From Pedococcus sp. 5OH_020 (lineage in GTDB: Bacteria; Actinomycetota; Actinomycetes; Actinomycetales; Dermatophilaceae): a DNA stretch of 64,000 nucleotides. Both the position numbers and the translations under genes were made by a program. Shown here piece by piece: positions 43,063-51,900 of this stretch. Where the stretch lies: NCBI RefSeq assembly GCF_027812955.1, contig NZ_JAPYZV010000002.1:124001-188000 (forward strand), read 5' to 3'. Positions within the stretch are counted from its first letter, which is position 1. The number at the start of each line of letters is the position of its first letter. The notes under the pieces are model-generated. The model was not told the origin of the DNA and searched no databases. It was given only the letters and a program-made list of their open reading frames with translations.

Positions 43063-43070
43063 GGGAGAGC

Positions 43071-43697
43071 TCAGGACTCCTTGACCGCGATGCTCTCGAC
43101 CTTGTGCGCCACGTTCTCGAAGGCGTCCGCGGCGGCCTCGAGCTCCTCGATGACCTCCTTGAGCTTCATCACGGTGATGGCGTCACTGCCGAAGTCACCG
43201 TTGAAGAGACCAGCCAGCAGGCGGCGGTAGACCTGGTCCGCCTGGTTCTCGAGCCGGTTGATCTCGATCCAGTACTCGGACAGGTCCTTCATCGACCGCA
43301 GCCGCGGCATGGCTTCGGCCGTGAGCTCCGACATCCGGGAGAGCACCTCCACCTGGTCCGAGATGCCGGCCGGAAGGTCACCGATGCGGTAGAGGACGAT
43401 CAGGTCGACCGTCGCGTCCATGAGGTCCATGCAGTCGTCGAGGGCCGACGCCAGACCATGGATGTCCTCACGGTCGAAAGGTGTGATGAACGAGCTGTTC
43501 ACCTTCCGGATGATCGCGTGGGTAGCCTCGTCAGCGTTGTGCTCGATCTCCCGCATTCGCGTGGCGACAGCCTCGCGCTCGGAGTTCGCGACGCCGAGGA
43601 TGGTGGTCAGCTCCCGGGAGCCATCCACCAGGTAGGAAGCAGACTTGGCGAACAGGTCGTAGAAGCTGTTCTCCTGCGGGGTGAGGCGGAAGCCCAC
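43071..43697 (-). CDS. DUF47 family PhoU-like Pit accessory protein
   Basis: Cytoplasmic all-helical protein of 208 aa, distantly related to PhoU, that regulates or stabilises Pit transporters. Family features: MGFRLTPQENSFYDLFAKSA, EHNADEATHAIIRKVNSSFI (E-H-x-A-D), TPFDREDIHGLASALDDCMD and MKLKEVIEELEAAADAFENV. No transmembrane helix. It lies directly upstream of pit with 8 bases between, the standard pairing. Confidence 0.92.
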   Translation of the reverse strand: MGFRLTPQENSFYDLFAKSASYLVDGSRELTTILGVANSEREAVATRMREIEHNADEATHAIIRKVNSSFITPFDREDIHGLASALDDCMDLMDATVDLIVLYRIGDLPAGISDQVEVLSRMSELTAEAMPRLRSMKDLSEYWIEINRLENQADQVYRRLLAGLFNGDFGSDAITVMKLKEVIEELEAAADAFENVAHKVESIAVKES

Positions 43698-43782
43698 GGT
43701 TCTCTCCGGTCATGCGGGGGGATGGCCGTGGATGATGCTACGGCCAAGCGCGGTCAGGAGCGCAACTCGGCCGGGGACCAGT

Positions 43783-44001
43783 TCAGGCGTTCTGCCGGGT
43801 CCAGGCTTTGAGGGGGTGTCCTGCCGGCTCGCCGGTCGTGATCGGGTGGCCGCGCCGGATCCCCAGGGCCCGGTCGATCTCCTCCTCGGTCAGCTGTCGC
43901 TCGCTCGCAGAGGCAGCCACGACCAGGTCGCCCACCAGCTCGATCTCGTGCTGGAGCGCGTCGTCGGTGAGCTCTGCACCGCCGTGCGGGTCCGTGGTCA
44001 T
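43783..44001 (-). CDS. Small acidic hypothetical protein
   Basis: Predicted protein of 72 aa that I cannot name. It is acidic in the middle (DDALQHEIELVGDLVVAASA, then SERQLTEEEIDRALGI, a predicted helix pair) with a basic C-terminus (GHPLKAWTRQNA). Conserved small proteins with the ELxxEIxLVxDLVxAA pattern occur in related actinobacteria, as I recall. The region upstream to 44141 is A/T-richer (TTGCTATCTCTTGACC at 44044) and may hold its promoter. Confidence 0.6.
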   Translation of the reverse strand: MTTDPHGGAELTDDALQHEIELVGDLVVAASASERQLTEEEIDRALGIRRGHPITTGEPAGHPLKAWTRQNA

Positions 44002-44141
44002 GGGAAAACGCTAACGGAGGTTCACAGGAACCCGACATCAAGTTTGCTATCTCTTGACCAGTGGACGGTTCGAACCACCCATTCGGGTCATGGACGGACT
44101 ATCCGGACTAGTCACAAAGGCCTATGCCACATAGTGGTCGC

Positions 44142-44324
44142 ATGCCGTCCCCAGAAGACGCGCCCGCCGTTCCGGAGAGCGGCGACGTGCAGGACCGTGG
44201 CTCCTTCAGCCACGGGGTATGCCGCTGGTGCGGCTGGCGGGGACCAGGTCGCCGCTCGCGGCATGTCTCACGCCAGGACGCGCTCACCCATCAGCTGGGC
44301 TGCCCCTCCCGGCCCGTGGACTGA
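44142..44324 (+). CDS. Small zinc-finger-like hypothetical protein
   Basis: Protein of 60 aa with C-x-x-C in VCRWCGWRGPGRRSRHVSRQ followed by H-x4-C in DALTHQLGC, a plausible C2HC zinc site. The basic middle would suit nucleic-acid binding. ATG 44142 was chosen (44124 adds six residues). A low-confidence gene call based on the ordered cysteines and host-like codon use. The next 170 bases to 44496 hold no gene that I can support. Confidence 0.45.
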   Translation: MPSPEDAPAVPESGDVQDRGSFSHGVCRWCGWRGPGRRSRHVSRQDALTHQLGCPSRPVD

Positions 44325-44496
44325 CGGAAGTCTTCGCGCGTCGGGCCGGGAGCGCCTCACGGCGCGTGGCCGCTCGTAGCGGCTTCAGTTGGGACCCGGG
44401 GCTACCGCGGCCCGACGCACAGTTGACTCTAACTCGCCGAACCCCCTGAGTGTTCCCCGTTCCCCATGCGAGTGTCAGATGAGCTCGCCGGCGATC

Positions 44497-45144
44497 TCAG
44501 ATCAGCTCGCCCGAATGCCACAGGGCAGCGCTGGCTTCGAGGTCACCGGCGGTGGACAGCATGGAGGCCGCGCGTGCCGTCTGCCTCCCCGCAGCCTCCC
44601 GGTCCTGGACATCGGTCGTGTGCGCTCGGTCCGCGCGCCCGGCGGCGACCACCCGACAGAACGCCGCCGCGCGTTGCAGGGCTACCGACAGGTCGCCCTC
44701 GAAGACGCCCCGAAGGATGGCGTCGGTGAGAGCGCGCAGCTCGTCGGGCCCAGGGGGCTCGGCGACGCCCGCGACAGCATGGTTGACGTCGGTGAAGCGG
44801 ACCCCGGCGGAGTAGTCGGCGCTGGCCTCGGCCGGGTCGCTCTGCACCCACTCGCGGAGGGCATACAGCCGCCACAGCGCGCCGGGCAGACTCCGCGCCG
44901 GCCGGTCGGCCCATAGCTCCGCCACCGTCGACAGCCCGAGCTCGTCGACCAGGGAGACCAGCCTCGCGGTGAGCTGGGGGTCGTCGGAGGCCCGGCCCGT
45001 GCCGACCAGCACTGCCGCCGTCTCGTGGGCGATCTCGGTGACCTCGGCCGGGTCAGGGACCGTGCCACCCTGCGACTCCATCGCCGCCGGGCTGAAGAAC
45101 GCCGGCCGCCGGGGGCCCGGCCGACCACTGGGCTCGTTTCTCAT
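44497..45144 (-). CDS. Conserved actinobacterial protein of unknown function
   Basis: Helical protein of 215 aa without a recognisable motif. The arrangement PAFFSPAAMESQGGTVPDPA, then LPGALWRLYALREWVQSDPA, then AVAGVAEPPGPDELRALTDA and FEGDLSVALQRAAAFCRVVA is a conserved actinobacterial family sometimes mislabelled as an RNA polymerase subunit. No membrane segment. It is divergent from the ligD-like gene. ATG 45144 was chosen; an upstream in-frame start at 45177 would add eleven residues. Confidence 0.65.
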   Translation of the reverse strand: MRNEPSGRPGPRRPAFFSPAAMESQGGTVPDPAEVTEIAHETAAVLVGTGRASDDPQLTARLVSLVDELGLSTVAELWADRPARSLPGALWRLYALREWVQSDPAEASADYSAGVRFTDVNHAVAGVAEPPGPDELRALTDAILRGVFEGDLSVALQRAAAFCRVVAAGRADRAHTTDVQDREAAGRQTARAASMLSTAGDLEASAALWHSGELI

Positions 45145-45232
45145 CGCCCCAAGTCTCGCACCGACGAGGGCCGACACAAGTGCGTGGCGACCTGCGGTGG
45201 TCGGCTACGGAGTTCGGGGGTAGGCATGGGGA

Positions 45233-46672
45233 GTGGCTGACAGAGGGCTGGACCGCTACCGCAGCATGCGCGACCCTTCGCGGACACCCGAACCGGTGCC
45301 GCCTCCCGGACCGCTCCCCGTGGGGCACGACACCACGTTCGTGATCCAGGAGCACCACGCGACTGCCCTGCACTGGGACTTCCGGCTGGAGCGGGACGGA
45401 GTGCTCGTGTCGTGGGCCGTGCCGAAGGGCCTGCCCCTGGACCCGAGGTCGAACCGTCTCGCCGTTCCGACCGAGGACCACCCGATCGAGTATGCGGACT
45501 TCGAGGGTGACATCTCCGAGGGCGAGTACGGCGGAGGACGGGTGCGGGTCTGGGACCGCGGCACGTACGAGACGGAGAAGTGGACCGACCGCGAGGTGAA
45601 GGTCGTGCTGCACGGCTCGCGGGTCGAGGGCCGCTACGTGCTGTTCAAGACCGGTGGACGAGCCTGGATGATGCATCGCATGAGCCCGCCGCCGCAGGAC
45701 TACGAACCTCTTCCCGAGCGCATCGCCCCGATGATGGCGACCCTTCGCGAGGAGCTTCCTCCGGACGACGACCGCTGGGGCTACGAGATGAAGTGGGACG
45801 GCGTGAGGGCGGTCGTCTACGTCGAAGGTGGGCGCCCGAAGGCTATGTCCCGCAACGACATCGACGTGACTGCCACCTACCCGGAGCTGCGCGCCATGGC
45901 GGAGTCGATGGGCTCCACGCAGGCGGTCCTGGATGGCGAGCTGGTCGCCCTCGACGCGGCAGGGCGCCCCAGCTTCGAACGGCTTCAGCCGCGGATGCAC
46001 GTGGTCGGGGAGGCCGCGGTGCGGCGGCTGACGAAGTCGGTGCCGGTCACGTTCTTCGTATTCGACGTGCTGCACCTCGACGGTCGGTCCACCCTGTCCT
46101 TGACGTACGCCGAACGGCGAGTGCTCTTGGAGTCCCTGCAACTCGACGGTCCGACCTGGAGGACTCCCCCCGCCTGGTTCGGGCAGGGCGCGGCCGTTCT
46201 GGCGGCTGCGGTGGAGCAGGGGCTCGAAGGCGTGGTGGCCAAGAGACTCGACTCGCCGTACAAGCCGGGGCGCCGCGCCGAGACGTGGCTCAAGGTGAAG
46301 AACCTGCGCACCCAGGAGGTGGTCGTCGGCGGGTGGAAGCCCGGGGAGGGGCGCCGGGAGGGCACCATCGGGTCCCTGCTGCTCGGCATACCGGGTGATG
46401 GTGGCCTGACGTATGCCGGCAAGGTGGGCACCGGGTTCACGCAGACGTCCCTGGTGGACCTCCAGCACCGGCTGACGCCGCTGGAGGTGGCGTCGTCACC
46501 GTTCACGACGACAGTGCCGGCGGCCGACGCCCGGCTGGCCCACTGGGTGCGACCGGAGGTCGTGGGCGAGGTCCGTTTCGCCGAGTGGACGCGGGACGGC
46601 CGGCTACGTCACCCGGCCTGGCGAGGGCTGCGACCCGACAAGGCGCCCGGGGACGTGGCGCGCGAGACATGA
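45233..46672 (+). CDS. ligD: ATP-dependent DNA ligase, LigD type with 3'-phosphoesterase domain
   Basis: DNA-repair ligase of 479 aa for non-homologous end joining. The N-terminal 3'-phosphoesterase domain is about residues 25 to 150 (FVIQEHHATALHWDFRLERD, then VPKGLP, EYGGGRVRVWDRGTY, with its metal His/Asp residues). The C-terminal adenylation domain has the nucleophile Lys near 187 (YEMKWDGVRAVVYVEGG) and LDGELVALD, EGVVAKRLDSPYKPGRR and WLKVKN. An OB domain ends the protein. The polymerase/primase domain of full LigD is absent, and no Ku gene is in the window. GTG start. In some actinobacteria the polymerase domain is a separate gene. Confidence 0.92.
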   Translation: MADRGLDRYRSMRDPSRTPEPVPPPGPLPVGHDTTFVIQEHHATALHWDFRLERDGVLVSWAVPKGLPLDPRSNRLAVPTEDHPIEYADFEGDISEGEYGGGRVRVWDRGTYETEKWTDREVKVVLHGSRVEGRYVLFKTGGRAWMMHRMSPPPQDYEPLPERIAPMMATLREELPPDDDRWGYEMKWDGVRAVVYVEGGRPKAMSRNDIDVTATYPELRAMAESMGSTQAVLDGELVALDAAGRPSFERLQPRMHVVGEAAVRRLTKSVPVTFFVFDVLHLDGRSTLSLTYAERRVLLESLQLDGPTWRTPPAWFGQGAAVLAAAVEQGLEGVVAKRLDSPYKPGRRAETWLKVKNLRTQEVVVGGWKPGEGRREGTIGSLLLGIPGDGGLTYAGKVGTGFTQTSLVDLQHRLTPLEVASSPFTTTVPAADARLAHWVRPEVVGEVRFAEWTRDGRLRHPAWRGLRPDKAPGDVARET

Positions 46673-46832
46673 AGAGAGCCCTGGAACGGCGCCGACTCGG
46701 GCGAGGTCGCTGAGTCGCACAGCAGCGCGTCCGTGCCTGTGCCGGCGCCATGCTGAGCCGGGTATCCTCGCCGCACGTAGGGGTCCTCCACGGTGCGCAT
46801 GCTCATCGAGCCGTGACCGCGCTTTCCCTACC

Positions 46833-46904
46833 GGGCCTCTAGCTCAACGGCAGAGCTGCGGACTTTTAATCCGTAGGTTGTCGGTTCGAATCCGACGGGG
46901 CCCA
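46833..46904 (+). tRNA. tRNA-Lys (anticodon TTT)
   Basis: A full cloverleaf can be drawn. The acceptor stem GGGCCTC pairs with GGGGCCC (one T-G pair), the D stem is GCTC/GAGC with a short 7-nt loop, the anticodon stem is GCGGA/TCCGT with loop CTTTTAA (anticodon TTT), the T stem is GTCGG/CCGAC with TTCGAAT, and the discriminator is A. No CCA is encoded. It marks the left edge of the accessory region, a typical integration target. Confidence 0.92.
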
Positions 46905-47039
46905 CTCATGTTTCTGCAGGTCAGAGCGCGACGGCGCCATGGAGCAGGGCCGGAAGCGCGCTAGCCAGGGGAGCGTGGTAACCGTTTGGTAACCCGCATA
47001 CCGGCAACAACACTCTTGCCGAAGGGGGCCGCGACGAGA

Positions 47040-47092
47040 GACTCCGATTGATAATCGGAAGGTCGGCAGTTCGACCCCGCCCCTGGCCACCA
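47040..47092 (+). pseudogene. 3' fragment of a tRNA gene (anticodon GAT, Ile-like)
   Basis: The 3' two-thirds of a tRNA: anticodon stem TCCGA/TCGGA with loop TTGATAA (anticodon GAT), variable loop, T arm GGCAG/CCGCC with TTCGACC (one A-C mismatch), the 3' acceptor strand CCTGGCC, discriminator A and encoded CCA. No matching 5' acceptor or D arm precedes it. It looks like a tRNA end left by integration or deletion. Confidence 0.6.
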
Positions 47093-47097
47093 CCCGG

Positions 47098-47130
47098 AGC
47101 CGCAGGTCGCAACAACGCTGGTCTGCGGCT
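47098..47130 (+). terminator. Hairpin after the tRNA fragment
   Basis: AGCCGCAG pairs with CTGCGGCT (8 bp, 17-nt loop) and is followed by TTTG. It is placed where a tRNA terminator would be. Confidence 0.4.
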
Positions 47131-47426
47131 TTGTGCATCCAGAAGTCCCGTCGAGCGGCCGGCTGAATACCGTGACTCACCCTTCCAGAATGCCGCGTGG
47201 TTATACGCGGAGGGCGGGAGCCTGCCGACGAGCAGGTCCAGGTCCTCCCAGCTCAGAGTGACCGAGTCGGTGACAGTGGTGAGCAGGGCTCGCAGCGGTC
47301 TCCAGTCGGCCATGGGCAAGTCTGTCCCAGTTGTCCGACAGAACTCCGGAATACGGGCAAGAACCTCCACTACGCTCCGCCATACCCAGCAAGAACCGGT
47401 TTCGCTACCTGGAAGGCCACGTCGCC

Positions 47427-47627
47427 ATGCCCGAGCCTTGGCTGTCTGCCGACGACATCGCCGTCCACCTCGGCGTCACGAAGGACACGGTCTATTCGTG
47501 GATCTCCGACAAGGCGATGCCGGCCCACAAGGTGGGGCGCCTCTGGAAGTTCCAGGCGAGCGAGGTCGATGCCTGGGTCCGGAGCGGAGGCGCCGCGGTC
47601 GTCGATGACGCACACCCGCCGGGCTGA
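47427..47627 (+). CDS. Excisionase-family MerR-like helix-turn-helix protein leading the BREX operon
   Basis: Protein of 66 aa with the excisionase (Xis/HTH_17) winged-helix pattern: WLSADDIAVHLGVTKDTVYS forms the HTH, and WISDKAMPAHKVGRLWKFQA the wing, with the family's K-x-G-R-L-W-K-F signature. Such proteins bind DNA as monomers or in arrays. It is 79 bases upstream of brxA in the same direction, with a palindrome between. Likely a transcriptional regulator of the defence operon rather than a recombination factor; similar genes precede other defence loci. A longer in-frame start at 47331 is possible. Confidence 0.8.
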   Translation: MPEPWLSADDIAVHLGVTKDTVYSWISDKAMPAHKVGRLWKFQASEVDAWVRSGGAAVVDDAHPPG

Positions 47628-47658
47628 TGAGCTCCGTCCGGCGGTTCTGTCGGACGGC

Positions 47659-47670
47659 CAGGATATCCTG
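47659..47670. promoter_or_regulatory. 12-bp palindrome upstream of brxA
   Basis: CAGGATATCCTG is a perfect palindrome, 37 bases before the brxA ATG and 31 after the helix-turn-helix gene stop. It is the only strong dyad in the gap. It is a candidate operator for the upstream regulator. A Shine-Dalgarno AGGGGAGG follows at 47690-47697. Confidence 0.5.
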
Positions 47671-47706
47671 ATCAACTTTGTTCAAGGCAGAGGGGAGGCA
47701 CACACC

Positions 47707-48294
47707 ATGACCGCAGCCGCGCGCTATGCGCTGTCGTTCACCAGCGGTGCCCTTCTTGTGCGTGAAGCCCTGGTGGCCGCACCGCTCTACCTGAGAGTCC
47801 AGGACTGGGCGAAGGTCCGTGAACTGATCGAGGAGGACAACCTCCTCCAAGCCCGCACGCGCTCGTCGGGCTTCCGGCTCGCCCGTGAGGTCGCTCAGCG
47901 GCTTTCCGTGCTCACTGATGGCGAGCTCGAACTGCTCCTCGACGCCACGCCGACCGAGCGTGGCTACCTGATGTGGGCCGCCGCCTGCCGCCGTTACGAC
48001 CTCATCGGCGAGTTCGCCGAAGAGGTTGTACGCGAGCGGTACCTCGTTCTGGCCCAAGCGCTCGGCCACGACGACTTCGACAGTTTCATCCGGGGCAAGG
48101 CGCTCTGGCATGAAGAAGTGGCCAACCTAAAGGACACGACCTTGCGCAAGCTCCGCTCCACCGTCTTCCGCATGCTTATGGAGGCGGGCCTGATCGCGGA
48201 CGACGGCCGCCTCAATCAGGCCGTCCTGTCCGCGCGGCTCAAGGACGCCCTGTCCGACGACCTCCACTTCTTTCCGACAGGCGGCACCGCATGA
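47707..48294 (+). CDS. brxA: BREX protein BrxA (DUF1819)
   Basis: Small helical BREX protein of 195 aa. BrxA folds like the RNA-binding antitermination protein NusB and is part of type 1 BREX phage defence. Family features: RYALSFTSGALLVREALVAA at the start, the RTRSSGFRLAREVAQRLSVL segment, RGYLMWAAACRRYDLIGEFA and LRKLRSTVFRMLMEAGLI near the end. ATG 47707 has a strong Shine-Dalgarno; the longer in-frame reading from 47197 crosses the regulator gene. Overlaps brxB by 4 bases (ATGA). Confidence 0.9.
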   Translation: MTAAARYALSFTSGALLVREALVAAPLYLRVQDWAKVRELIEEDNLLQARTRSSGFRLAREVAQRLSVLTDGELELLLDATPTERGYLMWAAACRRYDLIGEFAEEVVRERYLVLAQALGHDDFDSFIRGKALWHEEVANLKDTTLRKLRSTVFRMLMEAGLIADDGRLNQAVLSARLKDALSDDLHFFPTGGTA

Positions 48295-48896
48295 CGAGTG
48301 CCGCCGATCTCCACAAGCAGGAGGAGCACCTGTTCGCTGTCCTCAGCGGGAAGCGCTTCCTCCGGATGGAGGGCCTGAGCAACGAGGTCCCGTTCTTCAT
48401 CTACCCCTACCCACCAGAGGCGTCACTCGCGGTGGCGCAGGTGAAGAAGCGCATCAAAAGCAAGCTCTCCACGAAGCACGGCATCACCGTGCGCGAGGTC
48501 AACCTCTACGACCTGGCCGTCGAGATCCTCAAGGAGCGCGGCGTCTGGGAGCGGATCCTCCAGGCGGAGCCAGACCTGGAGAAGGACGACTTTCGCGAGA
48601 TGCTCCAAGGGATGCTGGACCCGCAGCTCCACATCGCGCCGGCGATCCGCGCCAAGATCGAGGACGGCGAGTTCGACATCTTCTTCCTCTCCGGTATCGG
48701 TGAGGTCTTCCCGTACATCCGGTCCCACAACGTGCTCAACAACCTTCAGAGCGTCGTGACCGGCAAGCCCATGCTCATGTTCTTCCCCGGCCGCTATGAG
48801 CAGTCCGACACCCTCGGCTCGTCTCTCGTGCTCTTCGGGCGCTTGAAGGACGACCAGTACTACCGAGCCAAGAACATCTTGGAACAGGAAGCGTGA
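48291..48896 (+). CDS. brxB: BREX protein BrxB (DUF1788)
   Basis: Protein of 201 aa, DUF1788. The family start EEHLFAVLSGKRFLRMEGLS, NEVPFFIYPYPPEASLAVAQ, and the later DIFFLSGIGEVFPYIRSHNV, LNNLQSVVTGKPMLMFFPGR and YEQSDTLGSSLVLFGRLKDD are characteristic. The biochemical role is unclear, although it is required for defence in characterised type 1 systems. It is coupled to brxA by ATGA and is 4 bases before brxC. Confidence 0.92.
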   Translation: MTSAADLHKQEEHLFAVLSGKRFLRMEGLSNEVPFFIYPYPPEASLAVAQVKKRIKSKLSTKHGITVREVNLYDLAVEILKERGVWERILQAEPDLEKDDFREMLQGMLDPQLHIAPAIRAKIEDGEFDIFFLSGIGEVFPYIRSHNVLNNLQSVVTGKPMLMFFPGRYEQSDTLGSSLVLFGRLKDDQYYRAKNILEQEA

Positions 48897-48900
48897 CGCG

Positions 48901-51900
48901 ATGCAGCTGAACGAAATCTTCGCCAAGGACGTCCAGCGCCCGATCGAGGGCGTCATCAAGGCGGACGACGTCGCACACCTTGGCACCGAGGTTGAGGAGT
49001 ACGTCCTCACCAACGAAGCCGCCAAGGGCCTCGAGCTTCTTCTTGAGGCCTACACGAACTACACCAACGCCAACGGTGTCTGGATCTCGGGATTCTTCGG
49101 CTCCGGTAAGTCGCACCTGCTCAAGATGCTGGCGCACCTCCTCGGGGACGTCGAGGGTCAGGAGTTCGACCGTGCACAGGTCTCCGAGAGCTTCCGGTCC
49201 AAGGCGACGGGGGCATTCCTGCCCGCCCTCCTGACCAAGGCTGAGCGCATCCCAGCAACGAGCCTCCTGTTCAACATCGACCAGAAGGCAACGCTGATCA
49301 CCAAGGACCAGACCGATGCCTTGCTCAAGGTTTTCGTAAAGGTTTTCGACGAGAGCCGGGGCTACTACGGCAACCAGGGACATGTCGCGCGCTTTGAGCG
49401 CGACCTCGATACGCGGGGCCAGTACGAGGCGTTCAAGGAGGCGTTCGAGCGCATCGCTGGCATTCCGTGGTCGCAGGGTCGCGAGCAAAGTGCCCTGGAG
49501 GGCGCGAACATCGACGCCGCCTTCGCTGAGGTCAACGGCGAGGCGGCTACCGGCATCATCAAGCAGTACCAGGCGTCGTATGCCGTCTCGATTGAAGACT
49601 TCGCCGACGGGGTCAAGGCGTGGCTCGACAAGCAGCCTCACGGCTACCGCCTCAATTTCTACGTCGACGAGGTCGGCCAGTTCATCGGCTCCAACACCCA
49701 CCTAATGCTGAACCTCCAGACCATCGCGGAGAGCCTCAACACGAAGTGCGGCGGGCGCGCCTGGGTGATGGTCACCTCGCAGGAGGACATGGACAAGGTC
49801 GTCGGCGACCGCACCCGGCAGCAGGGAAACGACTTCTCCAAGATCCAGGCGCGCTTCAAGACCCGCGTAAAGCTCACCAGCGCGGACGTCGAGGAAGTCA
49901 TCCGGAAGCGACTGCTCGATAAGAACAGCAAAGGTCAGACCGCGCTCGAGGGGATCTACGCCGTCCAGTCGGCCAACTTCAAGACGCTTTTCGACTTCGT
50001 CGATGGCGCGAAGACCTACCGCAACTTCACCGACGAGAGCCACTTCGTTGGCACTTACCCCTTTGTCAGCTACCAGTTCCCGCTGTTTCAGGCGGCGATC
50101 GAGGGCATCTCTGACCACAACGTCTTCGAGGGACGCAACAGCTCGGTCGGTGAGCGGTCGATGCTCGGTGTCGTCCAGCAGGTTGCCAAGGACATCGGCG
50201 ACGTTGAGGTCGGCACGTTGGCCACCTTCGACCACATGTTCGCCGGCATCCGAGCCTCGCTGAAGTCCGCGGCGCAGCGTTCCATCGACGTCGCGGAGCG
50301 CAACCTGGACAACCAGCTCGCCATCCGGCTCCTCAAGGCACTGTTCCTCGTGAAGTACGTCGACAGTTTTCAGGCCACCCCACGCAACCTGACTGTGCTC
50401 GTTTACGACCGGTTCGGCCTCGACTTGCCCGCGCTCGCCGAGGACGTCAAGGGGGCGCTTGCCGAGCTGGAGCGGCAGACATACATCCAGCGCAACGGCA
50501 ACGTCTACGAGTACCTGACCAACGAAGAGCAAGTGATCGAGGAGGAGATCAAGAACGTCGACATCGACGCCTCCGAGGTCAGCGCCCAGCTCTTCAAGAT
50601 CCTGTCCGGCGACGTGGTCAAGACGAACAGGATCCGGTACGCCAAGAACGGTCAGGACTTCCCGTTCGGCTTTAAGCTCGATGACCAGGTCCACGGCCCC
50701 CAGCGCGAACTCTCGGTCCACTTCATCACCCCGGAGTACCCGTACGAGGCGGCGCAGATCCGGATGCATAGCGCGGGCAAGGACGAACTCCGGGTCATCC
50801 TCGACCCGGACGATCGTGTGCTTTCGGATCTTCGTCTGCTGCTGAAGACCGACAAGTACACCAAGCGGAAGCGGATCTCTTCGCTCTCAGCGATTGAGGA
50901 GCAGATCCTTCAGTCGAAGGCCACGCTGAATCGCGAGCGTGAGAAGCAACTGGTGCAGCGGATCCGGAGCGCGGTGGGCAAGGCCTCTCTAGTCATCAAC
51001 GCGGCCGATGTTCCCGCGTCCTCGCAGGATGCAGTCGGCCGTGTGACCGAGGGGTTCCAGGAACTCATCAGTCGCAGCTACACCCAACTCAGGTTGCTGG
51101 GTGGCGTCACCTACACCGAGCAGCAGGTGGCGGGTGCTGCCAGTCCGGACAGCGGCCTGTTCGACGCCGACGCGCTGCTCAAGACCAGCCAGCCCGCCGA
51201 GGAGGTCTTGTCGACAATCCTTCGCAAGGACGGTCAGGGCGAGCAGGTGACGATGAAGGCCATCGTCGACACCTTCCAGGCGAAGCCCTACGGCTGGGAT
51301 CTCGGGTCGATCGAGGTCATCGTGGCTTCGCTGATCGGTGCATCGAAGATCACCGTGACAGTCGATGGCAACGTCCTCAAGCGCAGCGAGGTCGCAAACG
51401 CGCTACGCAACACACAGAAGCACGGTCACGAGATCCTCGCGCCGCAGAAGACGTTCGATGAGCGCAAGGTCGCCAACTTCCGCAAGTTTTGCACCGACTT
51501 CTTCGACGAGGGCAACGCGCCGAAGGACCCGTTGGAGCTCGCCCGCCACGGGGCAGACAAGCTGAGAGGCAAGCTCGATGAGCTGAAGGCGACAATCAGT
51601 GGTTCGAAGTACCCGTTCGTCGAGCAGCTCGGCGCGCCCATCGCGCTCCTGGAACAGGTCATGGGCAAGCCCGACCACTGGTACCTCACTGGCTTCGACC
51701 TCGGTGACGACCTGCTGGAAGCCAAGGAGAACCTGATCGACCCCATCCAGTCGTTCCTGCACGGAGCGCAGAGGTCAATCTACGACGAGGCGGCGACACT
51801 CCTTTCGACGCACGGCAGCAACCTGAGCTACCTGCCGCCGGGCAGCGACGAGCCGATCAAGAGCGCTCTCGCGGACCCAAATGCGTTCCGGGGCAATAGG

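Larger units (their letters stand above)
46905..47426. other. Transition region between chromosome and BREX island
   Basis: Apart from the tRNA fragment and hairpin listed separately, I see no credible gene in these 520 bases. The stretch around 46975-47010 (GGTAACCGTTTGGTAAC) holds short direct repeats like those at integrase-core or arm sites. The repeated GCAAGAACC (about 47357 and 47390) sits in front of the small helix-turn-helix gene. Confidence 0.5.

Noticed and set aside
46833-46904. tRNA-Lys 3' end as the att site of the integrase at 61.7 kb
   Set aside because: No second copy of the tRNA-Lys 3' sequence is visible near the integrase or elsewhere in the window.
46921-47370. Minus-strand open frame across the tRNA fragment
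   Set aside because: It translates tRNA-like DNA and hairpins, with no codon-use or domain support.
47427-47627. Recombination directionality factor for the integrase
   Set aside because: Although it has an excisionase-type fold, it is 14 kb from the integrase and immediately precedes brxA in the same direction, so a regulator role is preferred. It is not excluded.
47197-47706. In-frame 5' extension of brxA through the regulator gene
   Set aside because: It overlaps the well-supported helix-turn-helix gene in another frame, and a strong Shine-Dalgarno precedes the ATG at 47707.
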